Shown here in pieces: positions 1 through 8,107 of a DNA stretch of 64,000 nucleotides; the stretch's first letter is position 1, and the number at the start of each line of letters is the position of its first letter. The notes beneath the pieces were generated by a model. The model made no database searches and had not been told where the DNA came from. It was given only the letters and a program-made list of their open reading frames with translations. This DNA is from Pseudomonadota bacterium. GTDB taxonomy: Bacteria; Desulfobacterota; Desulfovibrionia; Desulfovibrionales; Desulfovibrionaceae. Both the position numbers and the translations under genes were made by a program. Location: positions 1-64,000 of the forward strand of contig JAEYDL010000039.1 of NCBI GenBank assembly GCA_023403845.1. Direction: 5' to 3'.

Positions 1-124
1 CCTGAACAACTCCGTCTTATCGAAAAGGTGTTTTTTTAAGTATAACCGTTTTGGGTTCCACCCGCTTAGCGGGTGGTTTTCTGTTTCGGTCGCTTCTGCT
101 CCCTCAACTGCCTGAAGGCATTAA
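1..124 (-). repeat. IS200/IS605-type left-end and leader, element continues off the window
   Basis: This stretch matches 4712-4828 over most of its length: both have CCTGAACAAC, then an AAAGGTGTTTTTT arm, then a short hairpin (CCACCCGC/GCGGGTGG here) followed by GTTTTCTGTTT and CCTCAACTG. The second copy precedes an IS200-like transposase start on the minus strand, so the transposase of this copy should lie just left of base 1. The hairpin at about 59-78 is the likely subterminal stem recognised by the transposase. The element end is not exact. Confidence 0.6.
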
Positions 125-188
125 CAAGAAGGCCTCGCCCGGATTCTTTTCCGGCCAAGGCCTTCATTGTATTATCTTATCGGGAAGT

Positions 189-929
189 TCAGGCCTTTTC
201 CGCCACATGGACGCACACAATGCCAGAACAAAGAGGAATATGATACACGCGGGCAAATCCGGCCGCATGCATCTCCTCGCTCAGGGCATCGGCACTGGGG
301 AATTCCATGATTGTTCTTGCCAGATAGCTGTACGCGGCGGGATCTCCGGACAGCCGTCCGATCACAGGCAGAACGCGGCGCAAATAAAAGTTGTACACGC
401 CAAGCCATATCCGGTTCCGCCCCGTCCCGAACTCGAGAATACAAGCCCGTCCGCCGGGGGTCAGTACACGCATCATTTCGGCGAAGGCCGCCGACCGAGG
501 CGCGATATTCCGGATTCCAAAGGCCATGGTGATTCCATCCACACTGGAATCGGCAAGGGGGAGGCCTCGTGCGTCCGCTGCCGTCGAAAGAATTGCTCCC
601 TTGTCATCTCCATCGAGCTTGCCCTGGCCGCGCACCAGCATGGGGGGACAAAAATCCATCGCCAGCACTCTCACGCCAGGATAGCGGCGACACAGGGCAA
701 GAGAGACATCCAGAGTCCCCGCCGCAAGATCCAGAACAGTTTTTCCTACGGCAGCGCCCCTGAGTCCGGGGAAAACCGAATCAGCCAGACATCTGCGCCA
801 CCCCTGATCCAGCCCGAGGCTGAGAAGACGATTCAGGAAATCATACCATTTCACGATGCCCGAAAAAAGTCTCGACACGCTGGCGGCGTGCTCGTCCTGC
901 GTCCGGGGCTGCTGCTGTTCCTTGTTCAC
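189..929 (-). CDS. ubiE: UbiE/MenG-type demethylmenaquinone C-methyltransferase
   Basis: A class I SAM-dependent methyltransferase of 246 residues, expected to make menaquinone from demethylmenaquinone. The UbiE/COQ5 signature is visible: the SAM-binding motif I (LDLAAGTLDVSLAL) near residue 70, an acidic strand-2 end (AMDFCPPML), and the family hallmark GITMAFGIRNI with a VLTPGGR motif after it. Length is normal. The start is GTG; its first bases overlap the TGA of the small upstream gene (GTGA), so the two are translationally coupled. An anaerobe would use the product in its respiratory quinone pool. Confidence 0.93.
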   Translation of the reverse strand: MNKEQQQPRTQDEHAASVSRLFSGIVKWYDFLNRLLSLGLDQGWRRCLADSVFPGLRGAAVGKTVLDLAAGTLDVSLALCRRYPGVRVLAMDFCPPMLVRGQGKLDGDDKGAILSTAADARGLPLADSSVDGITMAFGIRNIAPRSAAFAEMMRVLTPGGRACILEFGTGRNRIWLGVYNFYLRRVLPVIGRLSGDPAAYSYLARTIMEFPSADALSEEMHAAGFARVYHIPLCSGIVCVHVAEKA

Positions 930-1093
930 TGCTGTTTTTCCTGCAATGGGTCTTCTTCCAGAGTGGTCAGCACAACTTTATAGATCGCAGGGAAAAGCTC
1001 TGCGAAATTGCTGGGAGAAATCCTCTGGGCCTCGATGAATTTGACCACGATTTCCTTGGTGACCTGAAGAGCTTCCTTATGTTCCTTTTCCAT
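926..1093 (-). CDS. Small conserved-type protein upstream of ubiE (55 aa)
   Basis: A 55-residue acidic, helical protein beginning MEKEHKEALQVTKEIVVKF. The start is chosen because AGAGGA lies six bases upstream; longer versions reading from further upstream give an unlikely Cys/Phe/Arg-rich N-terminus. The segment VTKEIVVKFIEAQRISPSNF loosely resembles the N-terminal helices of MucR/Ros regulators (a KEIV...FI..., ...ISP..F pattern) but no zinc finger follows, so no regulatory function is claimed. It overlaps ubiE by four bases, suggesting a common message. Confidence 0.7.
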   Translation of the reverse strand: MEKEHKEALQVTKEIVVKFIEAQRISPSNFAELFPAIYKVVLTTLEEDPLQEKQQ

Positions 1094-1562
1094 GAGTCCT
1101 CTCACGGTTCGCTGGCGAAAAACCCGCCCGTTGGGGAATGGCCTTGACCACGATGGACAAAACCGGACGGGAAAAAACGGAAAGAAACAGGCCATGCCCC
1201 TCCCCGTTTTTCAGCACTCTACCATGAAAGCGGATTCCGGTCGAGAGTTCGTCCCGGCTTTCCGCCGATGTCATTGCCTGCCCGCCTTTCTTTCCCCGCA
1301 GGGCCTATCCATGACGTTGCCTTTCTCCAGCGACACCCGACAACTATAAAGCCCCCACTGAACGCTGATGCCCCGAAACCCCATCTGGACCGATGTGCGC
1401 TCTCCATGCACAAGACGCGATACGGCTCCGCCGGGCATGACAAGAGAACATGCCGTCACATGTGCGCGAGCCTCTCCACAAAAGGGTAAGGATCATGCTC
1501 GTGACAGGCATTTCCCGCCCGTAAAGCACAAAGCGCTTGGGGATGACAGATCGCAGCAGGGT
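1094..1562. other. Intergenic stretch without a convincing gene
   Basis: About 470 bases between the small gene upstream of ubiE and the 3' end of the DeoR-type regulator. Open frames here are short, lack a good ribosome-binding site and encode low-complexity Arg/Pro/Ser-rich peptides. The promoter for the ubiE pair should lie in its left part. No clear terminator was seen. Confidence 0.5.
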
Positions 1563-2324
1563 CTAGGCGATGAAAAGTTCCACTCCGGATTCCTGAATCA
1601 GCTTTTCCCAGCGTGGTTCCAGCGGCCCGTTGGTAAACAGGGCGTTCAGATCTGAAAGCTGTCCTACCCTGACCATGGCAGGCCGTCCAAACTTGGAACT
1701 ATCGGTCACGAGAAAAATACGGCGGGAGCATTCGATGATTGTTCGGGCAACGGCGACTTCCCTGTAGTCATAGTCAAGAAGATTCCCTGCCTCGTCGATG
1801 CCCGAGATACCGATTATACCGTAATCAACCCGGAATTCACGGATAAAACGCTCGGCGCTGGCGCCTACTATGCCATTGTCCCGGTGTCGTACAGTACCAC
1901 AGGCGACCACCACGTCGAACGAAGGATTTCTGGCGCAGATGGCCGCGACATTCAGGCTGTTGGTGACCACACGCAGATGCTTGTGTTCCAGAAGGGCCCG
2001 CGCCGTCTCCTCGGTAGTCGTCCCAATATTGATGCATACGGAAACACCGTCCGGGATATGCGCCGCAAGCAGACTGCTGATCCGGCGCTTTTCTTCCAGG
2101 CAGATGGTCTTGCGCTCATCGTACACGATATTTTCGGAGCCGGAAGCCATGCCCGCTCCACCATGAAAACGCTGCACCTTGCCAGCCTCGGCCAGCAGAT
2201 TGATGTCCTTGCGGACGGTCTGCGGCGTCACCTCAAAATGCCGGGCCAATTCTTCTATGGTGGCATACCCGCGTGCGGACAAAAATTCCTGAAGCGCCTG
2301 ATGCCGTGCCAGAGTCTTGCTCAT
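1563..2324 (-). CDS. DeoR/GlpR-family transcriptional regulator
   Basis: A 253-residue repressor of the DeoR family. Residues 1-57 form the winged helix-turn-helix (ARHQALQEFLSARGY, then EELARHFEVTPQTVRKDINLL), and the remainder is the DeoRC sugar-phosphate sensor domain with INIGTTTEETARAL, VVTNSLNVA, DYGIIGISGID and VTDSSKFGR. ATG at 2324 is chosen because GGGGAG stands eight bases before it. It is divergent from a HAD phosphatase, so it may control that gene and itself in response to a phosphorylated sugar or polyol, as GlpR and AgaR do. The ligand cannot be told from sequence. Confidence 0.9.
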   Translation of the reverse strand: MSKTLARHQALQEFLSARGYATIEELARHFEVTPQTVRKDINLLAEAGKVQRFHGGAGMASGSENIVYDERKTICLEEKRRISSLLAAHIPDGVSVCINIGTTTEETARALLEHKHLRVVTNSLNVAAICARNPSFDVVVACGTVRHRDNGIVGASAERFIREFRVDYGIIGISGIDEAGNLLDYDYREVAVARTIIECSRRIFLVTDSSKFGRPAMVRVGQLSDLNALFTNGPLEPRWEKLIQESGVELFIA

Positions 2325-2424
2325 CTTGTGCTCCCCTTTTCTCAGCGTCGGCAGGATACACAATTCTCCCGAACGGCTCAACAGGGAGAAAGACGCACCA
2401 AACGGGACGCATCAGACATGTCTC

Positions 2425-2453
2425 TGGACAGCAAGAACAACTCTTCGTATAAT
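2425..2453 (+). promoter_or_regulatory. Sigma-70-type promoter for the HAD phosphatase gene
   Basis: TGGACA at 2425-2430 and a perfect TATAAT at 2448-2453 are separated by exactly 17 bases. The ATG of the HAD gene follows at 2489, leaving a leader of about 30 bases with GGAAGGGG as the ribosome-binding site. The site lies in the divergent region shared with the DeoR-type regulator, the expected target of that protein. Confidence 0.75.
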
Positions 2454-2488
2454 TTTCGTTTGAGAAAAAATTTTTCGGAAGGGGCGAC

Positions 2489-3265
2489 ATGCTGCACAAG
2501 AAATGTTTCGTACTGGATCTGGACGGAACCGTATACCTTGGAGATATTCCTATCCAGGGGACGGTCGATTTTATTCTGCGCCATCAAAACGATACAGATT
2601 TCTATTATCTTAGCAACAACACGTCCAAGGCTCCGGCGACCTACGTCAACAAGCTGACCCAAATGGGAATTCCGGTCAGACTGGAGCAATTCCTCTCTCC
2701 GGTTACCCCTCTGGTGGACCATCTGCGAGCCAGCTCGATCCGTACCGTCTACCCTGTAGGAAACCGGGATTTCGTCACCTGTCTGAGAGAACGGATGCCG
2801 GAACTCATTGTCCTTGAAGAAAACTCGGAGGAAGTGGCGGACGCGGTGGTTCTCGCCTATGACACGGAACTCAACTATACGAAGCTCTCCCGTTCCGCTC
2901 TCCTGCTGCAGCATCCGGAAGTCGCCTTTCTCGCCACACATCCAGACCTTGTCTGTCCTTCGCCCAAGGGGCCACTGCCCGATGCGGGAAGCTTCATGGC
3001 GCTTTACGAAAGCGCGACCGGTCGCCGCCCCCAGCATATTTTCGGCAAGCCCGATCCTGCTGTGCTGGGTCCGCTTCTGTCCCGCTATGCCCGCGAGGAT
3101 ATGGTCATGGTGGGGGATCGCCTGAGCACAGATAAAAAACTCGCGGAAAACGCCGGGATCGACTTCATTCTGGTTCTCAGCGGTGAAGCCCGGAAAAGCG
3201 ATCTGCCCGGTCTGGAACGACAGCCTACCCTTGTTTTAGACCATCTCGGCCAGCTTGAGGACTGA
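2489..3265 (+). CDS. HAD-superfamily class IIA phosphatase (NagD/PGP-like)
   Basis: A 258-residue phosphatase of the haloacid dehalogenase superfamily. Motif I is LDLDGTVYLGD (nucleophile Asp near residue 10), motif II is YLSNNTSKA, and motifs III/IV appear as FGKPDP and MVGDRLSTD. The large C2-type cap between them places it with NagD, p-nitrophenyl phosphatase and phosphoglycolate/glycerol-phosphate phosphatases. It probably dephosphorylates a small sugar or polyol phosphate. The divergent DeoR-type regulator supports a carbohydrate role; the true substrate is unknown. Confidence 0.88.
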   Translation: MLHKKCFVLDLDGTVYLGDIPIQGTVDFILRHQNDTDFYYLSNNTSKAPATYVNKLTQMGIPVRLEQFLSPVTPLVDHLRASSIRTVYPVGNRDFVTCLRERMPELIVLEENSEEVADAVVLAYDTELNYTKLSRSALLLQHPEVAFLATHPDLVCPSPKGPLPDAGSFMALYESATGRRPQHIFGKPDPAVLGPLLSRYAREDMVMVGDRLSTDKKLAENAGIDFILVLSGEARKSDLPGLERQPTLVLDHLGQLED

Positions 3266-3342
3266 TCGGTTCCTGATCCTGCATGATGCAGCAGAGCCGC
3301 TCACGTTCTCCGTGGGCGGCCCTGCTTTTCATGACCATTCGT

Positions 3343-3861
3343 TCAGTCGACTTCGGGAGCCGGAGTCGTATTCTGGCGCGCCTCATTCAGAGCTTTCTGC
3401 AGTCTGGCTTCATCTTCACTGGACAGCGAAGACTGAATGATGGTACCGCCGGTACCACGCAGCTCGTCAAGCACCTTGTCGGTCAGATCGGAATCAACGA
3501 GCACGAACAGCGCCGAAGTTCCCGGTTGAAAATTCTTGGCCAGTTCCCGCATGAAATCGTCATTGATTCCCACGTCGCTGAGCGCCCCGGCCACCGCGCC
3601 CGCACCAGCACCGACGACCAGACCAAGCAGAGGGTTCATGAAAATCAGACCGATCAGAACACCCCAGAAACCGCCGCCTACAGCTCCGCCTGCGGTCAGG
3701 CTATACATCTGATGCAGACGAACCTTTCCGTTCTGCTTCTTTACGACGACAACGGCATCTTCCAGGGACAGCAGATAACTTTTCTGCATTTTCAGAAAAT
3801 CCAGACGAATTTCTTCCGCCTTAAATTCATTATTATAGGTCACGACAATCAATTTACGCAT
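3343..3861 (-). CDS. DUF1269-type membrane protein
   Basis: A 172-residue protein beginning MRKLIVVTYNNEFKAEEIR, with a strong AAAGGAGG ribosome-binding site. Residues about 60-95 form a glycine/alanine-rich hydrophobic stretch (GGAVGGGFWGVLIGLIF, then LLGLVVGAGAGAVAGAL) likely to be one or two membrane passes. Flanking regions look like a soluble alpha/beta domain (a LFVLVDSDLTDKVLDEL strand-helix). This arrangement is typical of the DUF1269 (COG4803) family of predicted membrane proteins, whose function is not established; some members are stress-induced. Confidence 0.8.
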   Translation of the reverse strand: MRKLIVVTYNNEFKAEEIRLDFLKMQKSYLLSLEDAVVVVKKQNGKVRLHQMYSLTAGGAVGGGFWGVLIGLIFMNPLLGLVVGAGAGAVAGALSDVGINDDFMRELAKNFQPGTSALFVLVDSDLTDKVLDELRGTGGTIIQSSLSSEDEARLQKALNEARQNTTPAPEVD

Positions 3862-3986
3862 GAGAGCCTCCTTTTATGGTTTGCATCTGAAAGGCAACAA
3901 TGCCCATATTCATGAAGGAAAACCATTATTATTACAGGCATGACAACCGCAACACAGTCAACCCGCTTCATTGAAAGGCAAAATCT

Positions 3987-4517
3987 ATGAGTACCGAACC
4001 GGAATCCCCCAGAACCCTGAGCATGGAACAGGCTGTACAGGCGGCCTGTTTCCTGTTTGAACTGAATACCCGTCAGCAGGATATTGCGGAAATGGCCCAG
4101 CGGGCAGGCATTCCCTGCGACGAATCCCATCCGGACATTCGAGACAGAACGACAGAGGAATGGTACGGCTTCGTCCATGCCTCTGTCGTCTATGCCCTGA
4201 TGGCCAACGCCCCCAACAACGTCATGGCCGAATACCTGCGCAGCACGCGTACGCTGCTCTCCCAGGTAGCCGGATACTCACCCGAACGTATCGAAACCTT
4301 TATCGATGACTGTTTTTCAGGCTATATCCGGCTTATGGCGCAAAATCAGCAAAAACAATGCCCGCTTCTTTTTTTCCGACGTGTGCTCAACGTGGAAGAT
4401 GTCACCACGCTGCCTTCGGAGCAGGTAGCCTTTCTTTCAGGCATGATGGCCATCACCATGTGCGCCGTACTCGACAAGCTGAACGGATACGCCTTCGAAA
4501 ATCAAATGGCCTTCTAA
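3987..4517 (+). CDS. Unknown protein, 176 aa
   Basis: Not recognised. A soluble, mostly helical acidic protein opening MSTEPESPRTLSMEQAVQAA, preceded by AAAGG at a suitable distance. No signal peptide, membrane segment or cofactor motif is visible. It contains four cysteines that do not form a metal-site pattern. It has its own orientation, divergent from the DUF1269 gene and running into the IS200 relic just after its stop. Base composition resembles the neighbours, so it is probably a real chromosomal gene. Confidence 0.65.
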   Translation: MSTEPESPRTLSMEQAVQAACFLFELNTRQQDIAEMAQRAGIPCDESHPDIRDRTTEEWYGFVHASVVYALMANAPNNVMAEYLRSTRTLLSQVAGYSPERIETFIDDCFSGYIRLMAQNQQKQCPLLFFRRVLNVEDVTTLPSEQVAFLSGMMAITMCAVLDKLNGYAFENQMAF

Positions 4518-4529
4518 CATTTCCCCCCC

Positions 4530-4678
4530 CCTTATATCTGCACAAGTCGCGCAGGATTTCTCCTATGCTCGTTCGCAGTTCCGCAAAGATTATCCTTCTC
4601 CTGTACTTAGGGGCAAAGACGATGTGGTACTTGCGCAACCATTTCGTATAAGCTCAGGCTCTGAGCCTTCGATCCCAT
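4530..4678 (-). pseudogene. tnpA: IS200-type transposase (TnpA) N-terminal fragment, frameshifted
   Basis: From ATG at 4678 the minus strand reads MGSKAQSLSL, the classic IS200 TnpA opening. A one- or two-base shift near 4650 moves the continuation to the frame TKWLRKYHIVFAPKYRRR, followed by IGEILRDLCRYKG. The match then stops at a run of nine cytosines (about 4523-4531) next to the stop of the upstream gene. Everything after about residue 50, including the HUH motif and catalytic tyrosine, is gone, so it cannot be active. Confidence 0.85.
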
Positions 4679-4747
4679 AAAAAACACCTTTCCTTTCTTT
4701 TGTGCGCTGAGCCTGAACAACTTCAGCATAGGGGAAAGGTGTTTTTT
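4679..4747 (-). promoter_or_regulatory. IS200 leader hairpin that hides the transposase ribosome-binding site
   Basis: AAAAAACACCTTTCC (4679-4693) and GGAAAGGTGTTTTTT (4733-4747) are perfect 15-base inverted arms. On the minus-strand transcript the arm next to the ATG carries the GGAAAGG ribosome-binding site, so folding would block translation. This is the known self-limiting design of IS200 leaders, here intact although the transposase is destroyed. Confidence 0.75.
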
Positions 4748-4828
4748 GTGTAGAACATCTGTCGCCACCCGCATAGCGGGTAGTTTTCTGTTTCAGAAGC
4801 TACGCTTCCTCAACTGGCTGAAGACTTG
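4712..4828 (-). repeat. Second copy of the IS200/IS605-type left end
   Basis: Same sequence order as bases 1-124, with a subterminal hairpin CCACCCGC-ATAG-CGGGTAG then TTTTCTGTTTC. Together with the transposase fragment at 4530-4678 it marks a 3'-truncated insertion element on the minus strand. The 4518-4902 interval holds only this relic and the smpB terminator. Confidence 0.65.
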
Positions 4829-4832
4829 ACCG

Positions 4833-4868
4833 AAAAGGCACCGTCTTTGTAAAAGCGGTGCCTTTTTT
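4833..4868 (-). terminator. Terminator after smpB
   Basis: GGCACCG (4837-4843) pairs with CGGTGCC (4856-4862). Runs of T follow in both directions (TTTTTT on plus, TTTT on minus), so it can end the long minus-strand operon whose last gene is smpB and also stop traffic from the left. Confidence 0.8.
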
Positions 4869-4902
4869 CGAATCGGGATTCCCCCAAAAATCGATGGGAA
4901 AC

Positions 4903-5364
4903 CTAGCCGTGCAGTTCCCTTTGCATGTCCCGGTTCTCAGCGCGCTTCTTCAATTCCACGCGGTGATCGTGCAGCTTGCGGCCGCGCCCCAGAGCCAGCT
5001 CGACCTTGATCCTGCCGTTACGAAAATAAATTTTGGCAGGAACCACAGTGAGTCCCTTCTGTTCCACTTTGGAAGCCAGCCCCCGAATTTCCTGTGCATG
5101 CAGGAGGAGCTTACGCGGGCGATCGGCATTCTGCTCCACATATCCCGCATTGGTGTAGGGTGCGATGTGCAATCCGAGGAGCCAGGCTTCCCCCTCTCTG
5201 AATTCCACATAGCTGTCGGTGAAACTGACCTGACCGGCTCGCAAACTCTTGACCTCCGGACCGGTCAATACAATGCCCGCCTCCACCGTTTCCAGGTATT
5301 CATAGGTATGTCGTGCCTTGCGGTTATCCCCTATCAGGGAGCCGCCGCTCTTTTTTGCGCTCAT
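4903..5364 (-). CDS. smpB: SsrA-binding protein SmpB
   Basis: A 153-residue small basic protein that binds tmRNA and delivers it to stalled ribosomes. The SmpB fold is evident from RKARHTYEYLETVEAGIVL, TGPEVKSLR, the SYVEF...LLGLHIAPY strand pair, and the typical C-terminal tail rich in Lys/Arg (GRGRKLHDHR, then ELKKRAENRDMQREL). AGGAGA precedes the ATG. It is the last gene of the minus-strand block, three bases after rsmI. No ssrA gene was found nearby. Confidence 0.97.
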   Translation of the reverse strand: MSAKKSGGSLIGDNRKARHTYEYLETVEAGIVLTGPEVKSLRAGQVSFTDSYVEFREGEAWLLGLHIAPYTNAGYVEQNADRPRKLLLHAQEIRGLASKVEQKGLTVVPAKIYFRNGRIKVELALGRGRKLHDHRVELKKRAENRDMQRELHG

Positions 5365-5367
5365 GGA

Positions 5368-6198
5368 TTATCTCCTTGCGGACAGCATGGCGTAAATGGC
5401 CTTGACCGTCCAGCCGGTCGTTCTGGTCTGCACGCGTCGAGCGACGTCGCGCGGAGAGCCGCCGGAACGGCGCTCCTCCTCAATCAGGGCCAGCACAGTA
5501 TCCCGATCTGTCTCGGCACTTCCCGCCTCGGGAGGTCCCACGACTACCGTAATTTCACCAAGCAGTTCCCCCGGGGGAACGCCGTCCTCCAGCCTGCCCG
5601 TCAGATATTCCTCATGAATCTTGGTCAGTTCTCGTGCGATACACAGCTCGCGCGGCCCCAGAACGGCATGGGCTACAGACAGGGTTTCAGCCAGTCGATC
5701 CTTACGTTCAAAGAATATCAGCGTCAATTGGAGATTGGAAAAAGGAGCCAGCGTCTTTTCCCGATCTGCTCGACTGCGGGGTAAAAACCCCAGGAAGGCG
5801 AAAGGCTGCGGAGGGATGCCGCTTCCGGCAAGCGCAGTCACCGGTGCGCTGGGACCCGGAACAACGGATACGGGAATCCCCTCCGCGCGGCAGGCCCGCA
5901 CCAGTCTGTAACCGGGATCGGCCACCAGAGGAAGCCCCGCATCCGAGATCAGGGCAAGCATGCGCCCACTCCTCAACAGTTCAAGGACTTCTTCAAGTTT
6001 GTCTTCCTCGTTATGATCGTGGAAGCTCATGAACCGACGGACAGTTATCTCGCAACGCCGACACAGCAGCCCCGCGCGTCGCGTGTCCTCGGCAAGCACG
6101 AGATCGGCGGCTTCGAGAACCTCGCGGGCTCTGGGCGAAAGATCACCAGGGTTGCCAAGAGGTGTTGCCACCACCCATAAATTCGGTGAGATCGACAT
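5368..6198 (-). CDS. rsmI: 16S rRNA (cytidine1402-2'-O)-methyltransferase RsmI
   Basis: A tetrapyrrole-methylase-fold enzyme of 276 residues that methylates the ribose of C1402 in the decoding centre. Family motifs: LWVVATPLGNPGDLSPRA at the N-terminus, LAEDTRR, SFHDHNE, ALISDAGLPLVADPGYRLV and VVPGPSAPVTAL. ATG at 6198 fits the family start (MSISPNLWVVATPLG); it overlaps the end of yraN by 56 bases. A longer N-terminus is possible but would be unlike the family. Confidence 0.95.
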   Translation of the reverse strand: MSISPNLWVVATPLGNPGDLSPRAREVLEAADLVLAEDTRRAGLLCRRCEITVRRFMSFHDHNEEDKLEEVLELLRSGRMLALISDAGLPLVADPGYRLVRACRAEGIPVSVVPGPSAPVTALAGSGIPPQPFAFLGFLPRSRADREKTLAPFSNLQLTLIFFERKDRLAETLSVAHAVLGPRELCIARELTKIHEEYLTGRLEDGVPPGELLGEITVVVGPPEAGSAETDRDTVLALIEEERRSGGSPRDVARRVQTRTTGWTVKAIYAMLSARR

Positions 6199-6568
6199 GA
6201 CGATGATGTTCCAGTTCCAAAGTTGCGCCCGCGTCGAGTACGCAGACGAAATCAAAACGACAGGGGCGATCCCATTCGCCGCTCTTGGCGAGATAGGCCC
6301 GAGCCGCGCGCATGAAGTTTCTTCTTTTGGCCGGGGTCAGGCTTTCTGCAGGAGAGACAAGCCCGCCGCGCGAACGGGTGCGCACCTCGACAAAAACAAG
6401 CGTTTCCCCATCCTGACAGACCACGTCCAGCTCCAGCCGTCCGCAACGCCAATTACGGGCAAGGATACGCATTCCAGAGCGTTCAAGCAACCGCACCGCC
6501 GCGTCTTCCCCACCCTTGCCCCGCATCCGCCGGGCATCGGCATGGCTCGCGTCTTCCACAGCCTTCAT
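6143..6568 (-). CDS. yraN: YraN/UPF0102 nuclease-fold protein
   Basis: A 141-residue member of UPF0102, a restriction-endonuclease-like fold of unclear role. Visible core: GEDAAVRLLERSGMRILARNWR, then the ExK-like motif LDVVCQDGETLVFVEVRTRS and LTPAKRRNFMRAARAYL. The gene follows rnhB by about 20 bases, a pairing common in bacteria, and its 3' end overlaps rsmI. GGGAGAAG precedes the ATG. Confidence 0.92.
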   Translation of the reverse strand: MKAVEDASHADARRMRGKGGEDAAVRLLERSGMRILARNWRCGRLELDVVCQDGETLVFVEVRTRSRGGLVSPAESLTPAKRRNFMRAARAYLAKSGEWDRPCRFDFVCVLDAGATLELEHHRHVDLTEFMGGGNTSWQPW

Positions 6569-6589
6569 GCGATCTTCTCCCGCAAGAAG

Positions 6590-7312
6590 TTACAGCAGAG
6601 ATCCCTGACTCTGCACGGTGCTGTCCTCTTTCTCCGGCAACACGCCTCTGAAGGTCAGCCTGTGCATAGGACTCGGCCCCAGCTTCGCCAGAGCCTCAAG
6701 ATGCTCCCTGGAGCCATAGCCCTTATGTCTGGCGAAGCCATAACCGGGATAACGCCGGTCGAGCTTTTCCATCAGCATGTCACGAAATGTCTTGGCAATG
6801 ATGGAAGCTGCAGAAATGACAGGAACAAGAGCATCACCGTCCACCACCGCCTTTTGCTGCGGAGCTGAAGTCCAGCCGCGCATGCGAAAAAAATGCTCGG
6901 GCACGGTCTGGTTACCATCGATGAGCAGTGCCTGAGGGCGCACCTTCAGTACGCTGGCCGCATGGCACATGGCTTTAAGCGTAGCCTGCAAAATATTGAC
7001 GCGATCAATTTCCGGAGGCCAGATCACGCCAAGCCCCCAGGCAAGGGCCACTGTACCAATTTCTGCAGCCAGTCCGTCCCTGCGGGAAGGCGACAGCACC
7101 TTTGAATCATCAAGACCGGGAATCGTTGCCCCTTCCGGTAAAATAACGGCGGCCGCCACCACGGGACCGGCCAGACAGCCACGTCCCGCCTCATCTATCC
7201 CGGCCTGCAGGGACGCGGGGACTGAAGGGAAAACATTCAGAGACCGAGATACGGAGCACAAGAGCAGGTTATCCCGCCCTTCTCGTACACACATGCGCTT
7301 GCGACCGGCCAT
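6590..7312 (-). CDS. rnhB: Ribonuclease HII
   Basis: A 240-residue enzyme that removes RNA from RNA/DNA hybrids and single ribonucleotides from DNA. The catalytic signature AGIDEAGRGCLAGPVV supplies the first Asp and Glu; LLIDGN and the VVDGDALVPVISAASIIAK block supply the others. ATG at 7312 is chosen because ACAGGA lies just upstream; translation from 7294 (MCVREG) is also possible. The N-terminal 35 residues before the core are not conserved-looking. Confidence 0.93.
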   Translation of the reverse strand: MAGRKRMCVREGRDNLLLCSVSRSLNVFPSVPASLQAGIDEAGRGCLAGPVVAAAVILPEGATIPGLDDSKVLSPSRRDGLAAEIGTVALAWGLGVIWPPEIDRVNILQATLKAMCHAASVLKVRPQALLIDGNQTVPEHFFRMRGWTSAPQQKAVVDGDALVPVISAASIIAKTFRDMLMEKLDRRYPGYGFARHKGYGSREHLEALAKLGPSPMHRLTFRGVLPEKEDSTVQSQGSLL

Positions 7313-7590
7313 ACCGATTCCTGTCTGAAAAATCTTATCCTGCGGCTTGAACATCAGATGAAAGCCGTATCGAACAGCACAAAAGTTTCCGCAGCCCAAG
7401 CACAGGGAACGTCACAGACATTCGTCTGGTACATGCCAGATGATCCCCATTGATGCAATTCCGTTTCCCGAACGGACGCAGAAACTTTCGGGCCAAAACA
7501 AAGGATTTCCGAAACGGACATCCGGTTTTCGGGAATATCCCCGAAGACCTGCGCCGTTCCGGAAATCCAGCGTCTTCTCCAAGAAAAGAA

Positions 7591-7938
7591 CTAGTAGCGC
7601 TTCTTGGGCTTGATACGAGCGGCCTTACCCTTAAGATTACGCAGGTAGTACAGGCGGCTGCGGCGGACGCGGCCTTCGCTCACCAGTTCCACATGGTCGA
7701 TAAAGGGAGAATGCAGGGGGAAGATACGCTCTACGCCCACGCCGTCAGAGACCTTGCGCACGGTCACGGTCGCGCCCACGGATCCCCGATGGATGCGGAT
7801 CACGTTACCCTGAAACACCTGAATACGTTCTTTTTCACCTTCCACGATACGGAAGTGAACCTTCACGGTGTCCCCGGACTTGAATTCCGGGATATCCAGG
7901 CGCATCTGTTCGCGTTCGATCTTTTCGATGATATTCAT
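7591..7938 (-). CDS. rplS: Ribosomal protein L19
   Basis: A 115-residue large-subunit protein at the 30S-50S interface. The start MNIIEKIEREQMR, central GDTVKVHFRIVEGEKERIQ and RIFPLHSPFIDHVELV and the C-terminal RRSRLYYLRNLKGKAARIK are standard L19. AGGAGAGG precedes the ATG. It follows trmD, as in most bacteria, although the usual upstream rpsP and rimM are not here. Confidence 0.98.
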   Translation of the reverse strand: MNIIEKIEREQMRLDIPEFKSGDTVKVHFRIVEGEKERIQVFQGNVIRIHRGSVGATVTVRKVSDGVGVERIFPLHSPFIDHVELVSEGRVRRSRLYYLRNLKGKAARIKPKKRY

Positions 7939-8107
7939 TGAAACCTCTCCTTTGGAGCGGAGCCGTTCCTGTCTGGCGTGAACGGCCTTGAGTATTGAAC
8001 GCACCGGTTGTCCGAAGACTCACGGACGGGCCGTCTTTCCGCCGCCGGACGGAGGTGTCGACCGGAGCATCGCGACATGCCGGGCGCAGCCCGCAGTCCG
8101 AGAGGCT

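Noticed and set aside
926..1093. MucR-type regulator
   Set aside because: Only a weak N-terminal similarity; the zinc-finger DNA-binding domain is absent.
4903..5364. A nearby tmRNA gene (ssrA) expected beside smpB
   Set aside because: No tRNA-like ends with an encoded peptide tag were found between 4518 and 4902; that interval is IS200 debris and a terminator.
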